Shown: one piece after another, positions 18,501-26,136 of the stretch
Numbering within the stretch: the stretch's first letter is position 1
Layout: each line of letters opens with the position of its first letter
Source: Streptomyces sp. NBC_01353
GTDB lineage: Bacteria; Actinomycetota; Actinomycetes; Streptomycetales; Streptomycetaceae
Reading direction: 5' to 3'
Assembly: GCF_036237275.1 (NCBI RefSeq)
Contig: NZ_CP108352.1
Span: 7,006,001-7,070,000 of the forward strand
Length of the DNA: 64,000 nucleotides
The notes under the pieces: generated by a model
The model's input: only the letters and a program-made list of their open reading frames with translations
Databases searched by the model: none
What the model was told of the DNA's origin: nothing
Position numbers and translations under genes: made by a program

Positions 18501-18971
18501 GACCCGGTCGAGGTCACCGGTCGCGGCACCGGCATCAACGACGAGATGCACGCGCGGAAGGTGGACGTGGTCCGTCGCGCCCTCGACCTCCACAAGCCGG
18601 ACCCGGCGGACCCGATCGGTGTCCTGTCGGCGATCGGCGGCCTGGAGCACGCGGCGCTCGTCGGCCTGATCCTGGGTGCGGCCTCGCTGCGCACCCCGGT
18701 CGTCCTGGACGGCGTCTCGACGGGCGCGGCGGCCCTGCTGGCCCGGGCGATCGCGCCCGAGTCCCTGGCGGCCTGCATCGCGGGCCACCGCAGCGCGGAG
18801 CCCGGCCATGTCGCGGCGCTCAACAAGCTGGGCCTGCGCCCGCTGGTCGACCTCGACCTCCGCCTCGGCGAGGGCACCGGCGCCCTGCTTGCCCTCCCGG
18901 TCGTCCAGAGCGCGGCCCGCGCGATGCACGAGGTGGCGACGTTCGACTCGGCGGGCGTGACGGAGAAGTAA
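15567..18971 (+). CDS. cobT: BluB-CobT fusion with long disordered N-terminus (lower ligand synthesis and activation)
   Basis: 1,134 residues from ATG 15567 (GAGGGG upstream). Residues 1 to ~560 are low-complexity, dominated by Pro, Glu, Val and Ala (repeated [16 protein letters not shown] types). Residues ~563-785 are a BluB flavin destructase domain ([54 protein letters not shown]), which makes 5,6-dimethylbenzimidazole from FMNH2. Residues ~785-1134 are CobT ([31 protein letters not shown], catalytic Glu near 1102 in RLGEGTGA), which activates the base as alpha-ribazole phosphate. Fusing the two couples making and loading of the lower ligand. The role of the acidic tail is unknown; tethering or solubility are guesses. 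Confidence 0.92.
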   Translation: [1134 protein letters not shown]

Positions 18972-18995
18972 CCCCCGCCTGCCCCCGTGACCGGT

Positions 18996-19032
18996 GTGCC
19001 CACCCTTCCGCCCCGGCGGAACAGGTGGGCAC
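18996..19032 (+). terminator. Terminator after bluB-cobT
   Basis: GTGCCCACC (18996-19004) pairs with GGTGGGCAC (19024-19032), and inside it TTCCGCC-CC-GGCGGAA extends the stem after a small internal loop. Confidence 0.85.
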
Positions 19033-19223
19033 GGCCCACGGGGGCGGCGCGTGTCCAAGGGCCGTCAGGTCCGAGGGCCCGGCCCTGAGGGACATCCGTC
19101 ACAGGTCACCCACCCCCGGTGACCGATATCGTTGGCACCGGTCAACGAACCGCGCCCCCACCAGCCGCTTCACCGCCGCAGCGGCCCCGCACACGCTTCG
19201 CCCCTCCGAGGAGCCGCACACCC

Positions 19224-20456
19224 ATGGCCGAGCACGCCGCGCACCCCGCCTACCCCGTAGGACTCCGCCTCTCCGGCCGTCGCGTCGTCGTCTTCGGCGG
19301 CGGCCAGGTCGCCCAGCGCCGGCTCCCCGCCCTGATCGCCGCCGGCGCCGACATCACCCTCGTCTCCCCGTCCGCCACCCCCTCCGTCGAGGCGATGGCC
19401 GAGGCCGGCGAGATCACCTGGGTCAGGCGTCGTTACGAGGACGGGGACATCGCCGACGCCTGGTACGCGCTCGTCGCCACCAGCGACCCCGTCGCCAACG
19501 CCGCCGCCTCCGCCGAGGCCGAGCGCACCAAGACCTGGTGCGTACGTTCCGACGACGCCGACGCGGCCACCGCCTGGACCCCGGCCACCGGCCGCAGCGA
19601 GGGTGTGACCGTCGCCGTGCTCACCGGCCACGACCCGCGCCGTTCCGCCGCCGTGCGCGACGCGATCGTCGAGGGCCTGCGGGACGGCTCGCTCGCGGCC
19701 CCGCAGCACCGCTCCCGTACCCCCTTCGTGGCGCTGGTCGGCGGCGGCCCCGGTGACCCGGACCTGATCACGGTCCGCGGCCGCCGACTGCTCGCCGAGG
19801 CCGACGTCGTCATCGCCGACCGCCTGGGCCCCCGCGACCTGCTCGACGAGCTGCCCCCGCACGTCGAGGTGATCGACGCGGCGAAGATCCCGTACGGCCG
19901 GTTCATGGCCCAGGAGGCCATCAACAACGCGCTGATCGAGCACGCCAAGGCCGGCAGGTCCGTCGTACGACTCAAGGGCGGCGACCCGTTCGTCTTCGGC
20001 CGCGGCATGGAGGAGGCCCAGGCGCTGGCGGCGGAGGGCATCACCTGCACCGTCGTCCCCGGCATCTCCAGCTCGATCTCGGTCCCCGGCGCGGCCGGCA
20101 TCCCGGTCACCCACCGCGGTGTGGCGCACGAGTTCACCGTGGTCAGCGGCCATGTCGCCCCCGACGACCCGCGTTCGCTGGTCGACTGGGCGTCGCTCGC
20201 CAAGCTCACCGGCACGCTCGTGATCCTGATGGGCGTCGACAAGATCGGGAAGATCGCCGAGGCGCTGATCGCCCACGGCAAGGCCCCCGAGACCCCGCTC
20301 GCCCTCGTCCAGGAGGGCACCACGGCCGCCCAGCGCCGTGTGGACGCCACGCTCGCCACGGTCGCGGAGACGGTCACGGCGCAGGAGGTCCGCCCGCCGG
20401 CCGTCATCGTCATCGGAGAGGTCGTCGGAGAGGGCCCCGACAAGCTCGTGAAGTAA
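19224..20456 (+). CDS. cobA: Uroporphyrinogen-III C-methyltransferase with siroheme-synthase N-domain
   Basis: 410 residues from ATG 19224, preceded by GAGGAG. Residues ~15-160 are the NAD-dependent precorrin-2 dehydrogenase/ferrochelatase type domain of CysG (RVVVFGGGQVAQRRLPALIAAGA). Residues ~168-405 are the SAM uroporphyrinogen methyltransferase (VALVGGGPGDPDLITVRG, VVRLKGGDPFVFGRG, VVPGISSSISVPGAAGIP). It makes precorrin-2, shared by cobalamin and siroheme. The architecture is that of CysG rather than stand-alone CobA, so it can also feed siroheme for sulfite and nitrite reductases. It lies downstream of the cobalamin genes but behind a terminator. Confidence 0.93.
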   Translation: MAEHAAHPAYPVGLRLSGRRVVVFGGGQVAQRRLPALIAAGADITLVSPSATPSVEAMAEAGEITWVRRRYEDGDIADAWYALVATSDPVANAAASAEAERTKTWCVRSDDADAATAWTPATGRSEGVTVAVLTGHDPRRSAAVRDAIVEGLRDGSLAAPQHRSRTPFVALVGGGPGDPDLITVRGRRLLAEADVVIADRLGPRDLLDELPPHVEVIDAAKIPYGRFMAQEAINNALIEHAKAGRSVVRLKGGDPFVFGRGMEEAQALAAEGITCTVVPGISSSISVPGAAGIPVTHRGVAHEFTVVSGHVAPDDPRSLVDWASLAKLTGTLVILMGVDKIGKIAEALIAHGKAPETPLALVQEGTTAAQRRVDATLATVAETVTAQEVRPPAVIVIGEVVGEGPDKLVK

Positions 20457-20486
20457 CCAGGGGTGATCGAACCCCCGCCGCACACA

Positions 20487-20515
20487 TTGGCACCGCACCC
20501 CGGACAAGGCAGTAT
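20487..20515 (+). promoter_or_regulatory. Leaderless promoter of the SpoU methylase gene
   Basis: TTGGCA (20487-20492), 17-bp spacer, CAGTAT (20510-20515). The predicted +1 coincides with GTG 20522, and no Shine-Dalgarno is present. Confidence 0.75.
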
Positions 20516-20521
20516 CACCTC

Positions 20522-21340
20522 GTGGCCGAACTCATCACCATCGACGATCCCGACGACCCGCGCCTGCGCGACTACATCGGGCTGACCGACGTCGAGCTGC
20601 GCCGCCGACGCGAGCCCGCGGAGGGCCTGTTCATCGCCGAGGGCGAGAAGGTCATCCGTCGGGCCCGGCAGGCCGGGTACGAGATGCGGTCGATGCTGCT
20701 GTCCGCGAAGTGGGTCGACGTCATGCGCGACGTCATCGACGAGGTTCCGGCGCCCGTGTACGCGGTGCAGCCGGAGCTCGCCGAACGCGTCACCGGCTAC
20801 CACGTGCACCGTGGCGCCCTCGCCTCCATGCAGCGCAAGCCGCTGCCGAGCGCCGAGGACCTGCTCCGTACCACCCGCCGGGTCGCCGTCATGGAGTCGG
20901 TCAACGACCACACCAACATCGGCGCCATCTTCCGCAGCGCCGCCGCCCTCGGGATGGACGCGGTCCTGCTCTCCCCGGACTGCGCGGACCCGCTGTACCG
21001 CCGGTCCGTGAAGGTCTCCATGGGCGCGGTCTTCTCCGTCCCGTACGCCCGTCTGGACACCTGGCCGCGTGGGCTGGAGGCGGTACGGGAGGCGGGCTTC
21101 AAGCTCCTCGCCCTCACCCCGGACGAGAAGGCCTCCCCGATCGACGTGGCGGCCCCGCACAAGCTGGAGCGGGCGGCCCTGATGCTCGGCGCGGAGGGCG
21201 ACGGCCTGTCCACACAGGCGCTGCGCGCCGCCGACGAATGGGTCCGCATCCCGATGGCCCATGGAGTCGACTCGCTGAACGTGGGCGCGGCCGCCGCCGT
21301 CGCCTTCTACGCGGTCGCCTCGGGCCGGCCCCAGGACTAG
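20522..21340 (+). CDS. SpoU/TrmH-family RNA 2'-O-methyltransferase
   Basis: 272 residues from GTG 20522, apparently leaderless. The N-terminal ~100 residues form a substrate-binding domain (AEGLFIAEGEKVIRRARQAGYEMRSML). The C-terminal knotted SPOUT domain has motif 1 NDHTNIGAIFRSAAALG, motif 2 LMLGAEGDGLS and motif 3 VDSLNVGAAAAVAFY. It methylates a ribose 2'-OH in rRNA or tRNA using SAM. Family resistance enzymes (thiostrepton type) share this architecture, but nothing points to a resistance role here. The target nucleotide is unknown. Confidence 0.92.
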   Translation: MAELITIDDPDDPRLRDYIGLTDVELRRRREPAEGLFIAEGEKVIRRARQAGYEMRSMLLSAKWVDVMRDVIDEVPAPVYAVQPELAERVTGYHVHRGALASMQRKPLPSAEDLLRTTRRVAVMESVNDHTNIGAIFRSAAALGMDAVLLSPDCADPLYRRSVKVSMGAVFSVPYARLDTWPRGLEAVREAGFKLLALTPDEKASPIDVAAPHKLERAALMLGAEGDGLSTQALRAADEWVRIPMAHGVDSLNVGAAAAVAFYAVASGRPQD

Positions 21341-21364
21341 GGGGCGTCCGGCGGATCATGGCCG

Positions 21365-21390
21365 GGCCCTAGGGCCTACGGCCCTGGGCC
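21365..21390. terminator. Hairpin between convergent genes
   Basis: GGCCCTAGGGCC (21365-21376) pairs with GGCCCTGGGCC (21380-21390) around a TAC loop with one bulged A. It is 24 bp past the methylase stop and 7 bp before the end of the leftward DUF2000 gene. Confidence 0.6.
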
Positions 21391-21396
21391 GTCCGC

Positions 21397-21876
21397 TCAG
21401 GGGTGCATCCGTGCGCCCTTGAGGACCTTGTCCACCGCGTTGCGCGGCCCGTACACGGCCATCCCCACCAGATCCAGCGCGTCCCTGCCCACGGCCCGGA
21501 CCGCCGCCCGGTTGTCCCGGTCGTTGCCCGTGCCGAAGAGGTCCGAGGTGAAGACCGCCGCCGGCAGTCCACGGGACAGAGCCCGGCCGTGGGCGGCGGT
21601 GAGCACCTCCTTCGTCCCCTCGAACACGAGCACCGGCTGACGGAACATCGGCAGGTACTTCGTGCCGTCGGCGTCCTCGTACGGCTCCCCGATCACCTCG
21701 GGCGCCGCCGTGCCGATGCCGCTGACCAGGAAGGCCGTCACGTTCAGCCGCTGCCAGGGCTCCAGGTCGGCGCGCAGCAGCACGGCGATCTTCGTGTCGA
21801 AGCGCACCGGTGCGCTCGTGTCCACCGCATCGTTCCCGGCCTCGACCGGCGTTCCGTTCTCGTCGTTCGTTCTCAT
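21397..21876 (-). CDS. DUF2000-family protein
   Basis: 159 residues taking ATG 21876; longer starts up to 22002 would run through the divergent AraC gene start and are unlikely. The core FDTKIAVLLRADLEPWQRLNVTAFLVSGI followed by DADGTKYLPMFRQPVLVFEG is characteristic of DUF2000, small proteins structurally related to peptidyl-tRNA hydrolase II-like folds, with no proven activity. There is no signal or membrane segment. Divergent from an AraC-family regulator 49 bp away, which probably controls it, a common arrangement for this pair. Confidence 0.85.
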   Translation of the reverse strand: MRTNDENGTPVEAGNDAVDTSAPVRFDTKIAVLLRADLEPWQRLNVTAFLVSGIGTAAPEVIGEPYEDADGTKYLPMFRQPVLVFEGTKEVLTAAHGRALSRGLPAAVFTSDLFGTGNDRDNRAAVRAVGRDALDLVGMAVYGPRNAVDKVLKGARMHP

Positions 21877-21925
21877 ACGTCGAGACTGCGGGATCCGCAC
21901 GGTCGCCGTCTTGTACGTTCTTTGC

Positions 21926-22753
21926 ATGACGTCCCGGCAGGAGATCTCCGCATGGCGCCCGTCGGTTCCGGGGGTCACGGAGGTCTTCCACGCGCGCTTC
22001 ACCGAGCACGCGTACCCGATGCACGTCCATGACGACTGGACGCTGCTGATCGTCGACGACGGCGCGGTCCGCTACGACCTGGACCGCCATGAGCGCGGCA
22101 CCCCGAACGGGACCGTCAGCCTGCTCCCGCCGTACGTCCCGCACAACGGCTCACCCGCCACCGCCCACGGCTTCCGCAAGCGCGTGCTCTACCTCGACCT
22201 GACGCAACTGGACGAGGGCCTCATCGGGGCGGCCGTCGACCGACCGGACCTCGCCGACCCCGTGCTGCGCCGCCGCGTCGAGCAGCTGCACACCGCGCTC
22301 GCACGGCCGGGCGACGAACTGGAGGCGGAGAGCCGTCTGGCGCTCATCGGCCGGCGGCTGCGCACCCACCTGAGCACAGCTCCAGCCGCCGACCTTGCGG
22401 CAGGACCCGACCGGGCCATGCGCGACGGCGGAATCGCCCAGGACTTCCGGGACCTCCTCGACACGCGGCTGCGCGAAGGGACCACGCTCCAGGAGGCCGC
22501 GTCCGTCCTCCACGCCCATCCCGCACATCTCGTCCGTGCCTTCAGTGCCGCGTTCGGGATCGCGCCCCACCAGTACTTGATGTCCCGCCGCGTGAGCCTC
22601 GCCCGACGGCTGCTCCTCGACGGCCGGCCGCCCGGCGAGGTGGCCGGCGCCACCGGCTTCTACGACCAGTCCCACCTCACCCGGCACTTCAAGCGGGTCT
22701 GGGGCGTCACCCCGGGCAGGTACGCCCGTACCGGACGCGCGGACCGCGACTGA
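21926..22753 (+). CDS. AraC-family transcriptional regulator
   Basis: 275 residues from ATG 21926. TACGTT (21913-21918) ends 7 nt upstream and there is no Shine-Dalgarno, so it is probably leaderless. The N-terminal cupin-like sensor contains HARFTEHAYPMHVHDDWTLLIVDDGAVRYDL. The C-terminal double helix-turn-helix spans about residues 175-270 (LQEAASVLHAHPAHLVRAFSAAFGIAPHQYL, then GEVAGATGFYDQSHLTRHFKRVWGVTPGRYAR). It probably regulates the divergent DUF2000 gene. The signal molecule is unknown. Confidence 0.92.
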   Translation: MTSRQEISAWRPSVPGVTEVFHARFTEHAYPMHVHDDWTLLIVDDGAVRYDLDRHERGTPNGTVSLLPPYVPHNGSPATAHGFRKRVLYLDLTQLDEGLIGAAVDRPDLADPVLRRRVEQLHTALARPGDELEAESRLALIGRRLRTHLSTAPAADLAAGPDRAMRDGGIAQDFRDLLDTRLREGTTLQEAASVLHAHPAHLVRAFSAAFGIAPHQYLMSRRVSLARRLLLDGRPPGEVAGATGFYDQSHLTRHFKRVWGVTPGRYARTGRADRD

Positions 22754-22775
22754 TCCGCCGGCAGGTCCGGGCCCC

Positions 22776-23936
22776 TCAGCCCTGGAGCGCCTGGGCGGCC
22801 GCGATGCCCAGGGCCACGACCAGCGTCACCACGACGAAGACGAAGAGCCGCTGGCGCAGCAGACGCGGATTGGCGGGGCGGCGGCCCGTCGAGGTCGTGC
22901 GCGCGCCGCCGGGCCGGGAGGGCGCGGGACGCCCGTTGGGCCGGGACTGCGAGGCGCGCGAAGAGCCGCCGCCCGTGCGGGGAGCGGACGGCCGCGAGGC
23001 CGGACCCTGGGCCCGGCCCTGCGTGGTGCGCTCGGTGTACCGCTCCGTCGGACGGCTGTCGGTCGACTGCTCCGTACGCTCCCGCTGCACCGGCGGGCGG
23101 GCGGCGGGCAGTCCCTGAGCCTCGCGGGCCGCGATCTCCTTGAGCCGCATGGAGAGTTGCAGGGTGCTGGGACGCTCCTCGGGATCCTTCGCCAGACAGG
23201 CCCGGACGAGCGGGGCCAGCGCGTCCGGTACGCCGTTCAGCTGGGGCTCCTCGTGCACCACCCGGTAGAGCATGACCTCCGAACTGCCGTGTCCGAAGGG
23301 CGAGTCCGCCATCGCCGCGTACGCCAGGGTGGCGCCGAGCGAGAACACGTCCGTGGCCGGGGTGACGGCCGCGCCCCGCACCTGTTCGGGCGCGAGGAAG
23401 CCGGGGGAGCCGACGGCCGTGCCCACATGGGTGAGGGTGCTGGCGCCGGTGGCCCAGGCGATGCCGAAGTCGATGATCCGCGGTCCCTTGGGGGAGAGCA
23501 GGATGTTCGAGGGCTTGAGGTCCCGGTGGACGACCCCGGCCTCGTGGACGGCGACCAGGCCCTCCGAGAGCGCCGCCCCGATCGCGGCCACGTCGGCGGC
23601 CCGCAGCGGGCCCTCCTCGGCGACGCGGTCGTGCAGCGAGGGGCCGGGGACGTACTGGGTGGCGAACCAGGGGCGGTCGGCCTCCAGGTCGGCGGCGACC
23701 AGCCGGGCGGTGCAGCCGCCCCGGATCCGCCGGGCCGCGGAGACCTCGCGGGCGAAGCGCGACCGGAACTCCTGGTCCTCGGCCAGATCGGGCCGGATCA
23801 CCTTCAGCGCCACGCGCTGACCGCGGCGGTCGGACCCCAGGTACACGACCCCCATACCGCCGGCGCCGAGTCGCCGGTGGAGCCGGAACGACCCGACGAT
23901 CCGCGGATCCTCGCGCCGGAGCCGCATCATCGCCAT
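22776..23936 (-). CDS. Membrane-anchored Ser/Thr protein kinase (Hanks type)
   Basis: 386 residues from ATG 23936, chosen because GAGGGGAC sits just upstream; GTG/ATG further out add only 10 residues. Kinase motifs are complete: glycine loop LGAGGMGVVYLG, Lys45 in VALKVIRPD, HRDLKPSNILL and DFGIAWATG. After residue ~265 comes a Pro/Arg/Thr-rich juxtamembrane linker, then one C-terminal helix (LFVFVVVTLVVALGIAAAQAL) with almost no extracellular part. It is therefore a PknB-like kinase without PASTA sensors. Substrates are unknown. It converges with the AraC gene. Confidence 0.94.
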   Translation of the reverse strand: MAMMRLRREDPRIVGSFRLHRRLGAGGMGVVYLGSDRRGQRVALKVIRPDLAEDQEFRSRFAREVSAARRIRGGCTARLVAADLEADRPWFATQYVPGPSLHDRVAEEGPLRAADVAAIGAALSEGLVAVHEAGVVHRDLKPSNILLSPKGPRIIDFGIAWATGASTLTHVGTAVGSPGFLAPEQVRGAAVTPATDVFSLGATLAYAAMADSPFGHGSSEVMLYRVVHEEPQLNGVPDALAPLVRACLAKDPEERPSTLQLSMRLKEIAAREAQGLPAARPPVQRERTEQSTDSRPTERYTERTTQGRAQGPASRPSAPRTGGGSSRASQSRPNGRPAPSRPGGARTTSTGRRPANPRLLRQRLFVFVVVTLVVALGIAAAQALQG

Positions 23937-24131
23937 GTCCGTCCCCTCGTCCGTTCGACGTGGCACAGCTTACGTATTGCCGCCCCGGTGTGCTCATAGG
24001 CCGCGCCCTCGCGCAGGGATCGATTGTCAGTGCTGGGGAGGACACTTGAGGGGTGGTCAGGACGGCGCAGTGGACGCCCGTCCGAGCCGCGGGATTCTCC
24101 AACATCCAATCGTAGAAGGGGGATTCGGTCG

Positions 24132-24365
24132 ATGAAGGGTGATCGTGTGGAGATAGTCGTGGATGCGGGGGCCACGACACGGACGTACGAAGTGGTGGCA
24201 AGCCGGGCGGGCCGGAGGGTGGAGACGGCGGTGCGGCGAGGGGTGGTGGAAGTGAGCGAAGTCACGAGGACCGGGGTGGTCGTGCGGACGGCCCGCTTCA
24301 TGGCGAGCCGGGTCCTCGCACTGGTCGAGCAGCCGGTACCCCTCAGGGAAGACCCTCAGTCCTAG
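24132..24365 (+). CDS. Small conserved-looking protein of unknown function
   Basis: 77 residues from ATG 24132, with GAAGGGGG upstream. The sequence alternates beta-type segments (RVEIVVDAGATTRTYEVVASRAGRRVETAVRRGVVEVSEVTRTGVVVRTARFMASRV, broken here into its visible pattern of Val and Arg) with no membrane helix. Codon use is streptomycete-like, supporting a real gene. It lies between the kinase gene (divergent) and a tiny membrane-protein gene. No family is recognised; a nucleic-acid-binding role would fit its basic charge but is a guess. Confidence 0.65.
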   Translation: MKGDRVEIVVDAGATTRTYEVVASRAGRRVETAVRRGVVEVSEVTRTGVVVRTARFMASRVLALVEQPVPLREDPQS

Positions 24366-24553
24366 GGCGGTCTCTCCACCCAGGGGAGTACGCCGTGGGG
24401 GTACTCGTCATCCTCATGGAGGCCCGGAGATCGGTACGCGGGCATGACGTCCGGGCGGCATCGGATCCCTAGTGTTGAGGTCAAGCGGCGGGTGCAGCAC
24501 TCGTCCCCCGAGGTCAGACACCCGCCGCTGCCAGACGAGACAGGAGAGGACCC

Positions 24554-24721
24554 ATGGCGTACCCGGCACCGCGGATCAGCACCCGACCTTCGGGCCGCCG
24601 TCACCCCCTGGTGGCGACCGCCATGGTCCTTCCTCTCGCGACCCTGCTGGTCGTCGTCTTCGGCGGCTGGGACGCAGTGGTCACACAGGCGTCGTCCGTG
24701 GGCGTGATGCTGGGGCGCTGA
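24554..24721 (+). CDS. 55-residue single-pass membrane protein
   Basis: ATG 24554 follows AGGAGAGGA and the frame ends at TGA 24721. A basic N-terminus (PRISTRPSGRRHP) precedes one helix (LVATAMVLPLATLLVVVFGGW) and a short polar tail. A possible -10 TAGTGT (about 24470-24475) lies upstream, giving a leader of about 75 nt. A strong terminator follows (24812-24839). Too small for domain assignment, but codon bias, ribosome site and terminator all argue it is real. Confidence 0.65.
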   Translation: MAYPAPRISTRPSGRRHPLVATAMVLPLATLLVVVFGGWDAVVTQASSVGVMLGR

Positions 24722-24811
24722 GCGGCGCCCCGGACCCGGGAGAGCGGCCCGGGTCGGGGACATCCGGCCAACAACCCCGTGGGGACGGGGGTGCGGCGGA
24801 CGGCAGCGTGC

Positions 24812-24839
24812 GGCCGGTCAGCTGGGGAGCTGACCGGCC
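24812..24839 (+). terminator. Strong terminator
   Basis: GGCCGGTCAGCT (24812-24823) and AGCTGACCGGCC (24828-24839) form a perfect 12-bp stem with a GGGG loop. Confidence 0.9.
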
Positions 24840-25160
24840 CTCGCGCTTTCCGGCAGCCCGATGCCGTGAGTGCGGTAGGCCAACCGCCGGGCCCGGCCGG
24901 CGCGGACCCGAGGCCGGCCACGTCGGCGCCGCTTCGCCTTCCCCCGGCGCGAGCGCCGCCCCGCCCCCGGGCGGCGGGAAGCTGCTCCATCGGCCCGGGC
25001 ATGGCGCACACTCGGCCTCCCGCGGCGTGAAGCCGCCGCTTCGGGGTCCTGGGGCGGAGCCCCCGGGGAGTTCAGCACCCACCAGCCTTCGGCAGGGTTC
25101 AGGCGAGGGGTGGGGCAGGGGAGCCCCCTCCGTCGGCAGCGCAGCGCGTACGCTCCCCGC
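24840..25160. other. GC-rich intergenic stretch without a gene
   Basis: No frame with acceptable codon use or a ribosome site. Around 25040-25065 it contains a CTGGGGCGGAGCCCC-type element, a short hairpin that from memory recurs in streptomycete intergenic DNA. TACGCT (25149-25154) at its right end is the likely -10 of the next gene. Confidence 0.5.
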
Positions 25161-26096
25161 GTGGAGCACGCCCAACTCGAACAGCTCAGCGCCCTCGCGC
25201 GCGACGCCGCGCACCGCGCCGACCCGGCCTGCGGGTGCGCCCCGCACACCACCGGCGTTCTCGCCGACCGTGACGACGGCACCGTCGTGCGCCACGGCGC
25301 CGTCGTCGTCAAGGCCCACGCCCCCGGCATCGACCTCCACCAGCACGCCGCCCGCATCGCCGTCGCCGCGCTCGACGCGCTCGACGGGATCCTCCTGCCG
25401 CCCCAGGCCCAACCAACCCCCACCCACGACGCCCGCCCCCTCACCGCCTGGCCCTACGGCACCCCCGTCGACCCCGCCGATCCCGACGCCGCCCCCTGGG
25501 AGGACGCGGCGCGGCTCCTCGCACGGCTCCACCGCACCCCGCCGCCCCCCGCACTCCCGGCCATGCGCGCCCCCGCCAAGGCCGCCCTCGCCGTCGAGCG
25601 GATGCGCCGGACCGACGGCGCACCCCGCACCGCCGTCGAGGCCGTGCTGAGCGCCTGGCGCACCCTCCCGGACGAGCCCGCCGACCGCCGCCTCCTCTGC
25701 CACGGCGACTTCCATCTCGGCCAGCTCGTCCGCGATCCACGGACACCCCACGGCCCCTGGCTCCTCATCGACGTGGACGACCTCGGCCTCGGCGACCCCG
25801 CCTGGGACCTCGCCCGGCCCGCCGCCTGGTTCGCCGCCGGCATCCTGCCCCCGGACGTCTGGTCCCGCTTCCTCGACGCGTACCACCAGGCCGACGGCCC
25901 CGCCGTCGCCGCCCGCGACCCCTGGGCCCAACTCGACGTCCCCGCCCGCGCCCTGACCGTCCAGACCGCGGCCCTCGCCCTCGCCAAGTCCACCGCCGAG
26001 AAGCGCCCCCTCGACGAGGTCGAGGAAGTGATGATCGACACCTGCGCCCGAATAGGTTCGCTCCGAACCGAGTTGACCCCGCCTGCGTCCTCCTAA
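25161..26096 (+). CDS. Aminoglycoside-phosphotransferase-fold protein
   Basis: 311 residues from GTG 25161. TACGCT ends 6 nt upstream and no Shine-Dalgarno is present, so it is probably leaderless. The APH fold is recognisable from LLCHGDFHLGQLV (about residues 178-190) and LLIDVDDLGLGDPAWDLARP, the catalytic loop and metal-binding DxD. The usual Asn of HGDxxxxN is Gln here, and the N-terminal lobe is short, so phosphotransfer activity needs caution. Possible substrates are sugars, antibiotics or small metabolites. No resistance context is visible. Confidence 0.85.
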   Translation: MEHAQLEQLSALARDAAHRADPACGCAPHTTGVLADRDDGTVVRHGAVVVKAHAPGIDLHQHAARIAVAALDALDGILLPPQAQPTPTHDARPLTAWPYGTPVDPADPDAAPWEDAARLLARLHRTPPPPALPAMRAPAKAALAVERMRRTDGAPRTAVEAVLSAWRTLPDEPADRRLLCHGDFHLGQLVRDPRTPHGPWLLIDVDDLGLGDPAWDLARPAAWFAAGILPPDVWSRFLDAYHQADGPAVAARDPWAQLDVPARALTVQTAALALAKSTAEKRPLDEVEEVMIDTCARIGSLRTELTPPASS

Positions 26097-26136
26097 GCTG
26101 AGAGCACCATCCGAACGGCAGGGAGTTGAGCCGAAC

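Noticed and set aside
15483-19058. An 1,191-codon minus-strand frame
   Set aside because: Antisense of bluB-cobT; its His/Leu/Gly/Arg composition mirrors the PEVA repeats and enzyme domains. No ribosome site or family.
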